A stretch of DNA of 64,000 nucleotides from Streptomyces albus subsp. chlorinus (GCF_013302895.1 NZ_VJOK01000001.1:3901550-3965549), one strand, 5' to 3'; shown: positions 1 to 8,119, numbered from the stretch's first letter. The notes: a model not told the origin generated them from the sequence alone. Numbers and translations are program-made.

Positions 1-1
1 C

Positions 2-88
2 GCGACGCTGCGCTGGGCCGCGCCCGCCGCCGCTGTCGTGGTCGCCGGTGCCGTCGTCCTCGGCCGGGTCTTGCGGCGGCGCCGCTGA
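2..88 (+). CDS. C-terminal end of a membrane protein (partial)
   Basis: The frame is open from the left edge to a TGA at 86-88. It encodes 28 residues: a hydrophobic Ala/Val/Leu helix ending in a cluster of arginines just before the stop. This is typical of the last transmembrane segment of an inner-membrane protein with a positively charged cytoplasmic tail. Nothing visible identifies the family. The next gene starts 23 bp downstream in the same direction, so the two may be cotranscribed. Confidence 0.55.
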   Translation, partial: ATLRWAAPAAAVVVAGAVVLGRVLRRRR

Positions 89-110
89 AACCGCCGTTAT
101 GGTCGCTGTT

Positions 111-962
111 ATGACTGATCTGCCCACCCCCGCAGAAGCCACGACCGTCGTGCTCAGCGCCCATGGGACCGAGGTGTCGGTCGAACCCCAGCACGGGTGC
201 CGGCTCGCCTCCCTCCGGGTGGGCGGCACGGAACTGCTGCGCCAGGGGCCGAAGTACGGCTCGTTCGTGATGGCGCCCTGGTGCGGCCGTACCGCGCAGG
301 GGCGTTTCCGCAACGGCGGGGAGATGTTCCAACTCCCGCTCAACGAGGGCGCCTCCCGGCCCGGGGCCCGGGGAGGTCCGCACGCCATCCACGGCACCGT
401 CCGCGACGCGGTCTGGCGCCAGGCACCCGGCGGCACCGCGCGGAAGGCGTCGTTCACCTACGACCTGACCGACCCGTGGCCGTGGGAGGGCCGGGTCACC
501 CAGGTCGTCGAGCTGGCCGAGGACGGCGGCTCGCTGACGCTGAAGCTGGCCGTCGAGACGTTCGACGTCTCCTTCCCGGCGCAGGCCGGCTGGCACCCGT
601 GGTTCCTGCGCAACCTCGGGCAGGGCGGCGAGGACGTGCGGATCGACTTCTCCCCCGAGTGGCAGGAGGAGCGCGGGGACGACCACATTCCGACCGGCAA
701 GCGGATCGAGCCGCGCCCCGGCCCGTGGGACGACTGCTTCGGGATGCCCGGCGGTGTCGATGTCGCGCTGCGCTGGCCGGGCGAGCTGGAGGTGCGGATC
801 ACCTCGCGCGCCGAGTACGTCGTGGTGTACGACGAGCCCGCCGAGGCCGTCTGCGTGGAGCCGCAGAGCGGCCCCCCGAACGGGTTGAACTCGCACCCCC
901 GGCAGGTGACGCCGCTGGACCCGCTGGAGCTGACCTCCACCTGGTCGTTCACCCGGCTGTGA
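111..962 (+). CDS. Aldose 1-epimerase family protein
   Basis: This is a 283-residue protein of the galactose mutarotase-like beta-sandwich fold, which interconverts anomers of aldoses or acts on related sugars. Visible family features are the His pair in the segment HAIHGTVRD (about residues 91-94), a second conserved His in GWHPWF near residue 175, and the acidic C-terminal segment AEAVCVEPQSGP that carries the conserved Glu. I chose ATG 111 because homology begins just after it; the frame extends to an ATG at 48, but that would overlap the preceding stop and adds low-quality sequence. Length is normal for the bacterial family. It sits 79 bp upstream of pyrE. The exact sugar substrate cannot be read from the sequence. 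Confidence 0.88.
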   Translation: MTDLPTPAEATTVVLSAHGTEVSVEPQHGCRLASLRVGGTELLRQGPKYGSFVMAPWCGRTAQGRFRNGGEMFQLPLNEGASRPGARGGPHAIHGTVRDAVWRQAPGGTARKASFTYDLTDPWPWEGRVTQVVELAEDGGSLTLKLAVETFDVSFPAQAGWHPWFLRNLGQGGEDVRIDFSPEWQEERGDDHIPTGKRIEPRPGPWDDCFGMPGGVDVALRWPGELEVRITSRAEYVVVYDEPAEAVCVEPQSGPPNGLNSHPRQVTPLDPLELTSTWSFTRL

Positions 963-1027
963 CCGGCGCCCGGACGGGGCCCCGGCGCCGACCGGGGCTC
1001 CCGCGCGGGCGGAGGGGCCGCAGCGCA

Positions 1028-1033
1028 TAGGCT
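1028..1033 (+). promoter_or_regulatory. Possible -10 element of a leaderless pyrE transcript
   Basis: TAGGCT lies 8 bases before the pyrE ATG, and there is no purine-rich ribosome-binding site in front of that ATG. A TANNNT box 6-9 nt from the start codon is the usual look of a leaderless Streptomyces gene. No good -35 box is visible. Confidence 0.3.
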
Positions 1034-1041
1034 GACGTCTC

Positions 1042-1581
1042 ATGAACGATGTGCGGGAGACGTTGCTGCGGCAGATCAAGGACAAGGCCGTGGTGCACGG
1101 CCGGGTGACCCTCTCCTCGGGGGCGGAGGCCGACTTCTATGTCGACCTGCGGCGTATCACCCTGGACGGGGAGTCGGCTCCGCTGGCGGGCCAGGTGATG
1201 CTGGACGCGACGGCGCACCTGGACTACGACGCCGTCGGGGGACTCACCCTGGGGGCCGACCCGGTGGCGACGTCGATGATGCACGCGGCGGCGGCCCGGG
1301 GGCGGAAGCTGGACGCCTTCGTGGTGCGCAAGGCGGGCAAGGCGCACGGCCTCCAGCGGCGCATCGAGGGGCCGGAGGTGACCGGGCGCCGGGTGCTGAT
1401 CGTGGAGGACACCTCGACGACGGGGAACTCCCCGCTGACGGCCGTGGAGGCGGCCCGGCAGGCCGGTGCCGAGGTGGTGGCCGTGGCGACGATCGTGGAG
1501 CGCGGGGCGGCCCCGGCGATGGAGCGCGCCGGACTGCCGTACGTATACGCGTTCGATTTGGCGGATCTCGAACTCGGCTGA
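1042..1581 (+). CDS. pyrE: Orotate phosphoribosyltransferase
   Basis: This 179-residue enzyme makes orotidine 5'-phosphate from orotate and PRPP, the fifth step of pyrimidine synthesis, in the cytoplasm. The PRPP-binding loop VLIVEDTSTTGNS is at residues 118-130. The mobile catalytic loop with K97, K100 and H102 (RKAGKAHG) precedes it. Near the N-terminus are the SSG and FYVDLR segments typical of PyrE. Length is usual for the family. In Streptomyces it normally stands alone next to fba, as here, rather than with the other pyr genes. The start lacks a Shine-Dalgarno and may be leaderless. Confidence 0.96.
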   Translation: MNDVRETLLRQIKDKAVVHGRVTLSSGAEADFYVDLRRITLDGESAPLAGQVMLDATAHLDYDAVGGLTLGADPVATSMMHAAAARGRKLDAFVVRKAGKAHGLQRRIEGPEVTGRRVLIVEDTSTTGNSPLTAVEAARQAGAEVVAVATIVERGAAPAMERAGLPYVYAFDLADLELG

Positions 1582-1622
1582 CAGGCGGAACGCCGACGTC
1601 GGAACGGGTCTCGCGGCTTGAG

Positions 1623-1636
1623 GTTTCACGTGAAAC
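1623..1636. other. parS chromosome-partitioning site
   Basis: GTTTCACGTGAAAC is a perfect 14-bp palindrome identical to the parS consensus bound by ParB (Spo0J) in Streptomyces and Bacillus. It lies between pyrE and fba, outside coding sequence. In Streptomyces many such sites cluster around oriC, load ParB for segregation and recruit condensin. This places the window in the origin-proximal core. No second exact copy was seen in the window. Confidence 0.9.
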
Positions 1637-1764
1637 CCGAGTTCGTGAACATGTGAATGAGGGGCTGGAGCATTCCACCCCGTCTGGGAAGATGGGCACG
1701 ACGACGACGTCTCCGATGAACCTCCGTCGAGCCGGATCACCCGTACACCCCAAGGAGCGGTCTG

Positions 1765-2796
1765 ATGCCCATCGCAACCCCCGAGATCTACAACGAGATG
1801 CTCGACAGGGCGAAGGAGGGCAAGTTCGCCTACCCCGCCATCAACGTCACCTCGACGCAGACGCTGCACGCCGCGCTGCGCGGCTTCGCCGAGGCGGAGA
1901 GCGACGGCATCGTGCAGATCTCCACGGGCGGGGCCGAGTTCCTGGGCGGCCAGTACAGCAAGGACATGGTCAGCGGCGCGGTGGCGCTCGCGGAGTTCGC
2001 GCACATCGTCGCGAAGAAGTACCCGGTCAACGTCGCCCTGCACACCGACCACTGCCCCAAGGACAAGCTCGACGGCTACGTCCGCCCGCTGCTGGCGGTC
2101 TCCACGGAGCGGGTGCGGCGCGGTGAGAACCCGCTGTTCCAGTCGCACATGTGGGACGGCTCGGCCGAGACGCTGAAGGACAACCTGGCCATCGGCCAGG
2201 AGCTGCTGGCCGAGGCCGCCGCCGCGAAGATCATCCTCGAGGTCGAGATCACCCCGACCGGCGGCGAGGAGGACGGCGTCAGCCACGAGATCAACGACGA
2301 GCTGTACACCACCGTCGAGGACGCCGTGCGCACCGCCGAGGCGCTGGGCCTCGGTGAGAAGGGCCGCTACCTGCTGGCCGCCTCGTTCGGCAACGTCCAC
2401 GGCGTCTACAAGCCGGGCAACGTGGTGCTGCGGCCGGAGCTGCTCAAGGACCTCCAGACGGGTGTGGCCGAGAAGTTCGGCAAGCCCGCGGGCAGCCGTC
2501 CGTTCGACTTCGTCTTCCACGGCGGCTCCGGCTCCACGGAGGAGGAGATCGCCACCGCGCTGGACAACGGTGTGGTCAAGATGAACCTCGACACCGACAC
2601 CCAGTACGCCTTCACCCGGCCGGTGGCCGCGCACATGTTCAGCAACTACGACGGTGTGCTGAAGGTGGACGGCGAGGTCGGCAACAAGAAGGTCTACGAC
2701 CCGCGCAGCTGGGGCAAGGCCGCCGAGAAGGGCATGGCCGACCGGGTGCAGGTGGCCTGCGCCAACCTCCGCTCGACCGGCACCCGGCTGAAGTAA
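1765..2796 (+). CDS. fba: Class II fructose-bisphosphate aldolase
   Basis: This 343-residue zinc enzyme of glycolysis and gluconeogenesis reversibly splits fructose 1,6-bisphosphate into dihydroxyacetone phosphate and glyceraldehyde 3-phosphate. The metal and catalytic motif HTDHC is at residues 93-97. The further metal-site and phosphate-binding segments FGNVHGVYKPG and VFHGGSGSTEEE follow in the C-terminal half, with the conserved NLDTDTQYAF strand after them. AAGGAG lies 7 nt before the ATG. Length matches the FbaA-type (class IIA) family. It follows pyrE and the parS site and ends at a strong hairpin facing the convergent minus-strand block. Confidence 0.97.
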   Translation: MPIATPEIYNEMLDRAKEGKFAYPAINVTSTQTLHAALRGFAEAESDGIVQISTGGAEFLGGQYSKDMVSGAVALAEFAHIVAKKYPVNVALHTDHCPKDKLDGYVRPLLAVSTERVRRGENPLFQSHMWDGSAETLKDNLAIGQELLAEAAAAKIILEVEITPTGGEEDGVSHEINDELYTTVEDAVRTAEALGLGEKGRYLLAASFGNVHGVYKPGNVVLRPELLKDLQTGVAEKFGKPAGSRPFDFVFHGGSGSTEEEIATALDNGVVKMNLDTDTQYAFTRPVAAHMFSNYDGVLKVDGEVGNKKVYDPRSWGKAAEKGMADRVQVACANLRSTGTRLK

Positions 2797-2881
2797 CCCG
2801 GCCGGCACCCGGCTGAAGCAAGGGAAACACCCGGCTGGGGCCGGACAAGCGGCGAGCGGCTCCCGGCCGGCCGGCGACGGC

Positions 2882-2923
2882 CGGGACAGCAGCGGCCCTA
2901 GACGGGACAGCAGCGGCCCTAGA
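2882..2923. repeat. Tandem 21-bp direct repeat downstream of fba
   Basis: Two identical 21-base units sit back to back at 2882-2902 and 2903-2923. The second copy supplies the left arm of the terminator hairpin at 2910-2955, so this looks like a small slippage duplication at the hairpin edge. Confidence 0.85.
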
Positions 2924-2955
2924 GAGGTCCGGCCGGACCTCTCCGGGGCCGCTGC
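2910..2955. terminator. Long bidirectional terminator hairpin
   Basis: An inner 22-base perfect palindrome at 2922-2943 (11-bp arms) is enclosed by GCAGCGGCCC at 2910-2919 pairing with GGGCCGCTGC at 2946-2955. The stem has about 21 bp with one small internal mismatch. It lies between fba (plus) and the SDR gene (minus), which converge here. There is no T-tract, as is common in Streptomyces. Confidence 0.75.
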
Positions 2956-2995
2956 CGTGCGCGTACGGGGCGCCGCTCCTCAGCGCGGGCACGCG

Positions 2996-3775
2996 TCAGT
3001 GCAGGTACGAGGCGCCGTTCAGGTCCAGGACGGCGCCCGTCGCCCACTCCGCGCCCGGTGTCGCGGCCGTGAACCAGGCGACGGCCTCGGCGACGTCGCG
3101 GGGCTCCGCGACGCGCCCGATGGGGTGCTGGGCCACGATGCCGGGGCCCTCGGGACCGTCCAGCAGCGGCTGGGTCAGATCGGTGCGGGTGAAGCCCGGG
3201 GCGACGGCGGCGACGGCGATGCGGTGGGGGCCCAGCGCCACGGCGAGGGACTGGGCGAGGGCGTGCATGCCCGCCTTGCTCGCCCCGTAGGCGGGCACGT
3301 CCGGCTCCCCCCGGTAGGCGCCGCGCGAGCCGACCATCACCAGCCGCCCGCCCACCGGGCCCTCGGGCCGCTCCAGCAGGTGGTGGGCGAAGCACCAGGA
3401 CAGATGGGCGGCCCCCAGCAGGTTGACGTCCAGGGTGCGGCGCCACAGCTGCTGCCACTCCTCCCAGGAGGTGGTGGCGATGGGGTGCTCGATGTGTACG
3501 GCGGAGTTGTTGACCAGGACGTCGACGCCGCCGAGCCCGGCGACCGCGTCCGCGAAGATGCGGGGCACCTGTTCCGGGTCGCCCACGTCGCCGGTCACCA
3601 GGGTGTGGCCGTCCCCGGGCAGACCGGCCAGGACGGCCTTGCCGGCGTCCTGGTCCGCGCGGCAGTGGACGGCCACCGCGTCGCCGCGCTCGGCGTGCAC
3701 GGCGGCGATGGCGGCGCCGATGCCGGTGGGCCTGGAGGCCCCGGTCACCAGCACCCTGCGGCGGCCCGTGCTCAT
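2996..3775 (-). CDS. SDR-family NAD(P)-dependent oxidoreductase
   Basis: This is a 259-residue classical short-chain dehydrogenase/reductase. The N-terminal nucleotide-binding glycine motif reads TGASRPTGIG, followed by the structural NNSA motif. The catalytic Ser is in VMVGSRG and the Tyr/Lys pair in YGASK. Its ATG overlaps the stop of the upstream kynureninase paralogue by 4 nt (ATGA on the minus strand), so the two are translationally coupled. It is the last gene of the minus-strand block. Substrate is unknown; the context of tryptophan dioxygenase and kynureninase paralogues suggests it works on a kynurenine-derived or otherwise specialised metabolite, which is inference only. Confidence 0.88.
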   Translation of the reverse strand: MSTGRRRVLVTGASRPTGIGAAIAAVHAERGDAVAVHCRADQDAGKAVLAGLPGDGHTLVTGDVGDPEQVPRIFADAVAGLGGVDVLVNNSAVHIEHPIATTSWEEWQQLWRRTLDVNLLGAAHLSWCFAHHLLERPEGPVGGRLVMVGSRGAYRGEPDVPAYGASKAGMHALAQSLAVALGPHRIAVAAVAPGFTRTDLTQPLLDGPEGPGIVAQHPIGRVAEPRDVAEAVAWFTAATPGAEWATGAVLDLNGASYLH

Positions 3776-5040
3776 GCGCCCTCCTCCTTCAGTACGCGGT
3801 GCATCCGGTGCACGGCCTCGTGCACGTCGGCGAAGCGGGTGGACAGCGGTGCGGGTGAGACGCGGACGCGGTCGTGGGCGGCGTAGTCGACGAGGACGCC
3901 CGCGCGCTCGGCGAACAGCGGCACCAGTTTCCGGGCCCGCGGGTGCGTGTAGGTCAGGTGGCCGCCGCGCCGGGCGGGGTCGGGCGGGCCCGCCAGCCGG
4001 AAGCCGTGCGGTTCCAGCAGTTCGGCGGCCAGCCGCTGGAAGAGGCCCGTCAGCGCCGTGCTCTTGGCGCGTATCCGGTCCGTCCCGGCCTCGCCGAGCA
4101 GCCGCAGCGCCGGGAGCAGGGCGGCCAGCGAGAGGACGGGCGGGGAACCGGTGAGGAAGCGGCGGATACCGGGGTCGGGGTGGAAGGCGTGCCGCATCGC
4201 GAGCTGTTCGCGGTGCCCGTACCAGCCCTGCACCGGCTGGGTGAGCCGGGCCTGGAGGTCCTCGCGGACGTAGAGCAGGGCGGGCGCGCCGGGGCCGCCG
4301 CACAGGTGCTTGTACGTCGAGCCCACGGCCAGGTCGACGCCGTCGGCCGTCAGCTCCAGGGGGACGGCGCCCACCGCGTGGCTGAGGTCCCACAGCACGA
4401 GGGCGCCGGCCGCGTGCGCCGCCTCCTGGATGCCGCGCAGGTCGGCCAGCGCGCCCGAGCGGTGGGAGACCAGGGAGAGCGAGACCAGTGCCGCGCCGCC
4501 CGCGACGGCCTGGCGCACCTCTTCCGGCTGCGGGCCCCGGTCGGGGTCGGTGCGCACGACGCGTGCCTCGCGGCCGTACTCCTCGGCCAGGCCGGTGAGC
4601 ACGTACTGGTCGGTGGGGAAGTTGTCGTCGTCCAGGACGACGGCGCCGGGCCGGTCGCGCAGCGCGGCGGCGCCCAGCTTGTAGAGGTTGACGCTGGTGC
4701 AGTCGGAGGCGACCACCTCGCCGGGGCGGGCGCCGAGCACGGTCCGTGCCAGCTCGTCGCCGACCCGCTGCGGCAGGTCCAGCCACTGCGTGCGGGCCTC
4801 GGCCAGCCGGGCCCCCCACTCCCCGCGCACCAGCGCGTCCGTCGCGTCGGCGGTGGCGGCCGGGAGGCGGCCCAGGGAGGCGCCGTTGAGGAAGACCAGC
4901 CCCTCGGGGACGGGTGCGAAGCGGGAGCGGAAGCCGGCCAGCGGGTCGGTCTCGTCCCGTTCCCGTACGGCTGCCGGACCGGTGTCCGGGAGGTCGGTGT
5001 CCGGGAGGCCGAGGTCCGGGTCCGGCCGCGTCGTGGTCAT
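3772..5040 (-). CDS. Kynureninase-like PLP enzyme (diverged paralogue)
   Basis: This 422-residue fold-type I PLP enzyme resembles kynureninase, which hydrolyses kynurenine or 3-hydroxykynurenine to anthranilate or 3-hydroxyanthranilate plus alanine. The Schiff-base lysine is in STYKHLCGGPGAP, with the cofactor-binding segments DCTSVN and WDLSHAVGA before it. Compared with the second kynureninase here (9061-10374), two conserved motifs differ: DGNSLG is replaced by NGASLG, and LNGG after the lysine by LCGG. That hints at altered substrate preference. I chose ATG 5040 because a GAAGGAG box lies 7-8 nt upstream; the open frame runs further up without homology. It is 26 bp downstream of the dioxygenase paralogue and overlaps the SDR gene by 4 nt. 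Confidence 0.85.
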   Translation of the reverse strand: MTTTRPDPDLGLPDTDLPDTGPAAVRERDETDPLAGFRSRFAPVPEGLVFLNGASLGRLPAATADATDALVRGEWGARLAEARTQWLDLPQRVGDELARTVLGARPGEVVASDCTSVNLYKLGAAALRDRPGAVVLDDDNFPTDQYVLTGLAEEYGREARVVRTDPDRGPQPEEVRQAVAGGAALVSLSLVSHRSGALADLRGIQEAAHAAGALVLWDLSHAVGAVPLELTADGVDLAVGSTYKHLCGGPGAPALLYVREDLQARLTQPVQGWYGHREQLAMRHAFHPDPGIRRFLTGSPPVLSLAALLPALRLLGEAGTDRIRAKSTALTGLFQRLAAELLEPHGFRLAGPPDPARRGGHLTYTHPRARKLVPLFAERAGVLVDYAAHDRVRVSPAPLSTRFADVHEAVHRMHRVLKEEGA

Positions 5041-5066
5041 GTCCGTCTCCTTCTCAGCCGCCCGCT

Positions 5067-6083
5067 TCACAGCCGCCCCCGCGCCGACCACAGCTCGGGG
5101 AAGAACCGGTGCTCGCTCACCCGGCGCAGCCAGCGCACGCCGTGGGTGCCGCCGGTGCCGGGTTTGGTGCCGATGATCCGTTCGACGGTGAGCAGATGGA
5201 GGGAGCGCCAGCGGCACATCGCCTCGGCCACGTCCACCAGCGCCTCGGCCAGGCGGAACAGCTCGTCGTCGGGGCCGCCGCCCTCGGCGTACACCCGGGC
5301 CCAGGCGCGCTCCGCCTCCTCGCTGGGCTCGTGGGCGCGTGCCGGGTCCCGCTCCAGCGTCGCCGCGGTCAGCGGGGCGCCGCGGCGGGCGAGCAGCGCC
5401 AGCGCGGCGTCGTACACGCTGGGCTCCTCCAGGGCACGCCGCACCTGGTCGGCCACACCGGGCACCCCGAGGTGGGCGCGGGCCAGCTGCGGGTCCTTGT
5501 TGCCCAGGATGTACTCCACCATCCGGTACATGTACGACTGGAGGCCGCTGGCCTGTCCCAGGCTGTCGCGGAAGGCGTTGAACTCGGTGGGCGCGAGGGA
5601 GCCGAGGACGTCCCAGGTGGAGCAGAGCAGCCCGGCCTCGCGGTGCACGCGCCGCAGCACCCAGACGGCCTGCCGCACCTCGTCGGCGTCCAGCAGCGAC
5701 CGCACCCGTACGAGTTCCTCGTACAGGAGCTTGAACAGCAGCTCCTTGACCTGCCCCAGCACGTAGAAGGGCACCTCGGCGGGTTCGGCCGAGCGCGGGT
5801 GCTGGAGCGAGAGGAGGACGTCGATGCTCTGGTAGTCGATGTAGGGGGTGGTGCCCGCGTCGAAGTCGACGAGGGGGGCGCCGTCGCGCAGTGCCGCGAC
5901 GCGGGCGCGCTCCGCGTCGCCGCCAGCTCCCGTCGCCGTGCCGCCGGCCTCCGCGTCCGTGGTGCCGTTCGGTTCCGTGTCCGTGGTGCTGTGCGGTTCT
6001 TCCGTGTCCGTGGTGCCGTTCCGTCCCGGGGCGCTCGTCCCGTTCCGGCCCGGGGGCGTCGTCCGCCGCTCGGGGTGGGTCAC
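5067..6083 (-). CDS. Tryptophan 2,3-dioxygenase paralogue
   Basis: This 338-residue heme enzyme is of the tryptophan 2,3-dioxygenase family, which opens the indole ring of L-tryptophan to N-formylkynurenine. Recognisable segments are TPYIDYQSIDVLLSLQHP near the start of the domain, SGLQSYMYRMVEYILGNK, and RWRSLHLLTVERIIGTK, whose His aligns with the proximal heme ligand. PGTGGTHGV and FFPELW follow. The active-site His of Xanthomonas TDO (in a HQ pair) is a Gly-Gln here. About 60 N-terminal residues are low-complexity, rich in Thr/Gly/Glu. I prefer GTG 6083: it overlaps the upstream stop as GTGA and has GGAGGG at proper spacing. ATG 6092 is the alternative. Confidence 0.85.
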   Translation of the reverse strand: MTHPERRTTPPGRNGTSAPGRNGTTDTEEPHSTTDTEPNGTTDAEAGGTATGAGGDAERARVAALRDGAPLVDFDAGTTPYIDYQSIDVLLSLQHPRSAEPAEVPFYVLGQVKELLFKLLYEELVRVRSLLDADEVRQAVWVLRRVHREAGLLCSTWDVLGSLAPTEFNAFRDSLGQASGLQSYMYRMVEYILGNKDPQLARAHLGVPGVADQVRRALEEPSVYDAALALLARRGAPLTAATLERDPARAHEPSEEAERAWARVYAEGGGPDDELFRLAEALVDVAEAMCRWRSLHLLTVERIIGTKPGTGGTHGVRWLRRVSEHRFFPELWSARGRL

Positions 6084-6736
6084 GCCTCGCATCCCTCCAG
6101 CCATTTCTCGCACGCGCGGGCGTATCGGTCGGCGTACAGCGGCTCGGGTGGCGTCACCGACGCGTACCGGTGGCCGAACCGGGCGTGGTAGGCGCCGAAC
6201 CACTCCATGTCCTGGTCGAGGAAGAGCACGTCGTGGAAGGCCATGTGGCGCAGCGCGAAGAGCGGCACCGGTGCCCGCGAGACCCGCAGCTCCGGGTTGC
6301 GGACGGCGCGTTCCTCGCACGCCGGATGGAACTGGCCCAGCATCAGGCCGCGCCGCACCACGTCCGGCTTGACCTGGCGGTGCGTCTCGTCCAGCAGCGG
6401 CAGCGCGGCGGTGTCGAGCCCCGGCAGGACGACGACCAGCGCGTGCAGCGTGCGGTTGCGCCCCGCCCACTCGGCGGTCTCGAACGTGTCGATCATCCGG
6501 TGCACCAGCGCGACCAGCTCCGCCACCCGGGGCACCGGCCCGGTCCGCCACTCCTCGACGCGCAGCGTGCCCGCCGCCATCGCCGGTCCCACGAACGGGC
6601 ACACATGGCCCGAGCGTCCTATCCGGTCGTGCGGCATGCACAGGAAGTCCTCGAACCAGTGCCATGCGCTCTCCCGCGGCGATGCCGGCGCCACCTCGCC
6701 GCCGCCCGCCCGTCCGTCCCCGTCGCGTAAGTCCAT
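6080..6736 (-). CDS. DUF6875-like protein of unknown function
   Basis: This is a 218-residue soluble protein with no signal peptide or membrane segment. Characteristic stretches are HWFEDFLCMPHDRIGR, GHVCPFVGPAM, and a later LGQFHPACEE followed by FALRHMAFHDVLFL. The CPFV segment resembles, from memory, the family catalogued as DUF6875. It is the first gene of the minus-strand kynurenine block and overlaps the dioxygenase paralogue by 4 nt (GTGA), so it is probably part of the same function. No Shine-Dalgarno precedes ATG 6736, and translation may start on a leaderless mRNA. The function is unknown. Confidence 0.7.
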   Translation of the reverse strand: MDLRDGDGRAGGGEVAPASPRESAWHWFEDFLCMPHDRIGRSGHVCPFVGPAMAAGTLRVEEWRTGPVPRVAELVALVHRMIDTFETAEWAGRNRTLHALVVVLPGLDTAALPLLDETHRQVKPDVVRRGLMLGQFHPACEERAVRNPELRVSRAPVPLFALRHMAFHDVLFLDQDMEWFGAYHARFGHRYASVTPPEPLYADRYARACEKWLEGCEA

Positions 6737-6906
6737 GCCGTAAGAATCACGCCACTTCGCGCGGGCGTGGCAGGCACATCTCCGTCATCGTGCGCGGGTG
6801 CCAGGGGCATGCCCGCTCCGCGCCGTGCCTGGTGACGTGAGGCGGACGGGACGGAAGTGAACAGGCGGACCCACGGGGCCACAGGGACGTGGCCGCTTTT
6901 GCGGGG

Positions 6907-6935
6907 TTGTCGTGCGACAGGTGCGCCGCTTATCT
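6907..6935 (+). promoter_or_regulatory. Candidate vegetative promoter before the YczE-like gene
   Basis: TTGTCG (6907-6912) and TTATCT (6930-6935) are separated by 17 bases. The predicted transcript would start near 6942, upstream of the GTG codons at 6965/6971 but downstream of the ATG at 6857. This argues for the shorter protein. Confidence 0.45.
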
Positions 6936-6970
6936 CCGCACCGCACCACCGGCCGCGCCACCATGTGCGG

Positions 6971-8041
6971 GTGACCCCCTCCCCAAGCGGTGCCCCCGGC
7001 CGGCTGCCGCGCCGGCTCCTCCAACTGTACGGCGGGCTCCTCCTCTTCGGCGCCAGCGTCGCCCTCCAGCTCCGCGCCGGGCTCGGCCTCAACTCCTGGG
7101 ACGTCTTCCACCAGGGCGTGGCCCGCCACACGGGGCTGAGCATCGGCACCGTGGTCGTCCTGGCGTCGGCCGCGGTGCTGCTGCTGTGGGTACCGCTGCG
7201 GGAGCGGCCAGGGCTGGGCACCGTCTCCAACGTGCTGCTGGTGGGCCTGTCCATGGACGCCACCCTCGCCCTGGTCCCCGCCCCGGGGCCGCTCCTGGCG
7301 CGGGTGCCGCTGTTCCTGGCCGCCGTGGTGCTGAACGGGGCCGCGACCGGGCTCTACCTCGCGGCCCGCCTCGGCCCGGGACCCCGGGACGGACTGATGA
7401 CCGGACTGTGCCGGGTGACCGGACGCTCCACCCGGCTGGTGCGCACCACCATCGAGGTGGCGGTGCTGGCGGCTGGCTTCCTGCTGGGCGGCTCCGTCGG
7501 GGTGGGCACGGTCGTTTACGCGGTCACCATCGGGCCGCTCATCCAGTTCTTCCACCGCCTGTTCACCGCGCCGCATGCGCGCTCCCCGGACCCGGAGGGT
7601 GTCGGTGCGGCCAGGCACACTGGGAGCATGTCCATTCACGAGAACCTGCTCGGGGGCCCGCCCCCGACCCACCTTCCCGACGACCCCGAGCCCCGCGAGC
7701 TGCTCGCCGCCGGGACGGCACCCGCCGATGTCGCCGCCAAGCACCCCACCTCCTCGCTGGCGTGGGCGCAGCTGGCCGACGACGCGTTCGAGGCGGGCCG
7801 CGTCGTCGAGTCGTACGCGTACGCGCGCACCGGCTACCACCGGGGGCTGGACGCGCTGCGCCGCAACGGCTGGAAGGGGCACGGGCCGGTGCCGTTCGAG
7901 CACGAGCCCAACCGCGGCTTCCTGCGCGCGCTGCACGCCCTCGCGCGGGCCGCGCAGGCCATCGGGGAGCAGGAGGAGTACGAGCGTTGCACCTCCTTCC
8001 TGAAGGAGAGCTCGCCGACGGCCGCCGCCACGCTGGGCTGA
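6971..8041 (+). CDS. YczE/YitT-like membrane protein, frame continues into DUF3151
   Basis: The first 210 or so residues form an integral membrane protein with about five hydrophobic helices. It carries the segments GLNSWDVFHQGV, ARLGPGPRDGLMTGL and FLLGGSVGVGTVVYAVTIGPLIQ, which match the YczE family. The transport or sensory role is not established. I chose a GTG near 6971 because a candidate promoter lies at 6907-6935; an ATG at 6857 is in frame but upstream of it. There is no stop codon after the last helix: the frame runs on through the complete DUF3151 gene to 8041. Either the two are expressed as a fusion, or the membrane protein carries an unusual C-terminal extension, or the reading end is misjudged. 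The membrane part alone would end near 7600. Confidence 0.65.
   Translation: MTPSPSGAPGRLPRRLLQLYGGLLLFGASVALQLRAGLGLNSWDVFHQGVARHTGLSIGTVVVLASAAVLLLWVPLRERPGLGTVSNVLLVGLSMDATLALVPAPGPLLARVPLFLAAVVLNGAATGLYLAARLGPGPRDGLMTGLCRVTGRSTRLVRTTIEVAVLAAGFLLGGSVGVGTVVYAVTIGPLIQFFHRLFTAPHARSPDPEGVGAARHTGSMSIHENLLGGPPPTHLPDDPEPRELLAAGTAPADVAAKHPTSSLAWAQLADDAFEAGRVVESYAYARTGYHRGLDALRRNGWKGHGPVPFEHEPNRGFLRALHALARAAQAIGEQEEYERCTSFLKESSPTAAATLG
7628..8041 (+). CDS. DUF3151 family protein
   Basis: This is a 137-residue cytoplasmic protein with the actinobacterial DUF3151 pattern: MSIHENLLGGPPPTHLP at the start, then SLAWAQLADDAFEAG, AYARTGYHRGLDALRRNGW and GFLRALHALARAAQAIGE. Function is unknown. It conventionally sits between fba and the tryptophan dioxygenase in Streptomyces, and does so here apart from the inserted minus-strand block. 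ATG 7628 lacks a spaced Shine-Dalgarno and may be leaderless (CACACT 6 nt upstream resembles a -10 box). Its frame is continuous with the upstream membrane protein. Confidence 0.85.
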   Translation: MSIHENLLGGPPPTHLPDDPEPRELLAAGTAPADVAAKHPTSSLAWAQLADDAFEAGRVVESYAYARTGYHRGLDALRRNGWKGHGPVPFEHEPNRGFLRALHALARAAQAIGEQEEYERCTSFLKESSPTAAATLG

Positions 8042-8119
8042 GCCGCACCCGGCCGGGCCGCACCCGGCCTGGCCGGTGGTGACGGCGGCGGCGGGGGGTA
8101 CCCGTGCGGAGCGGTGACC

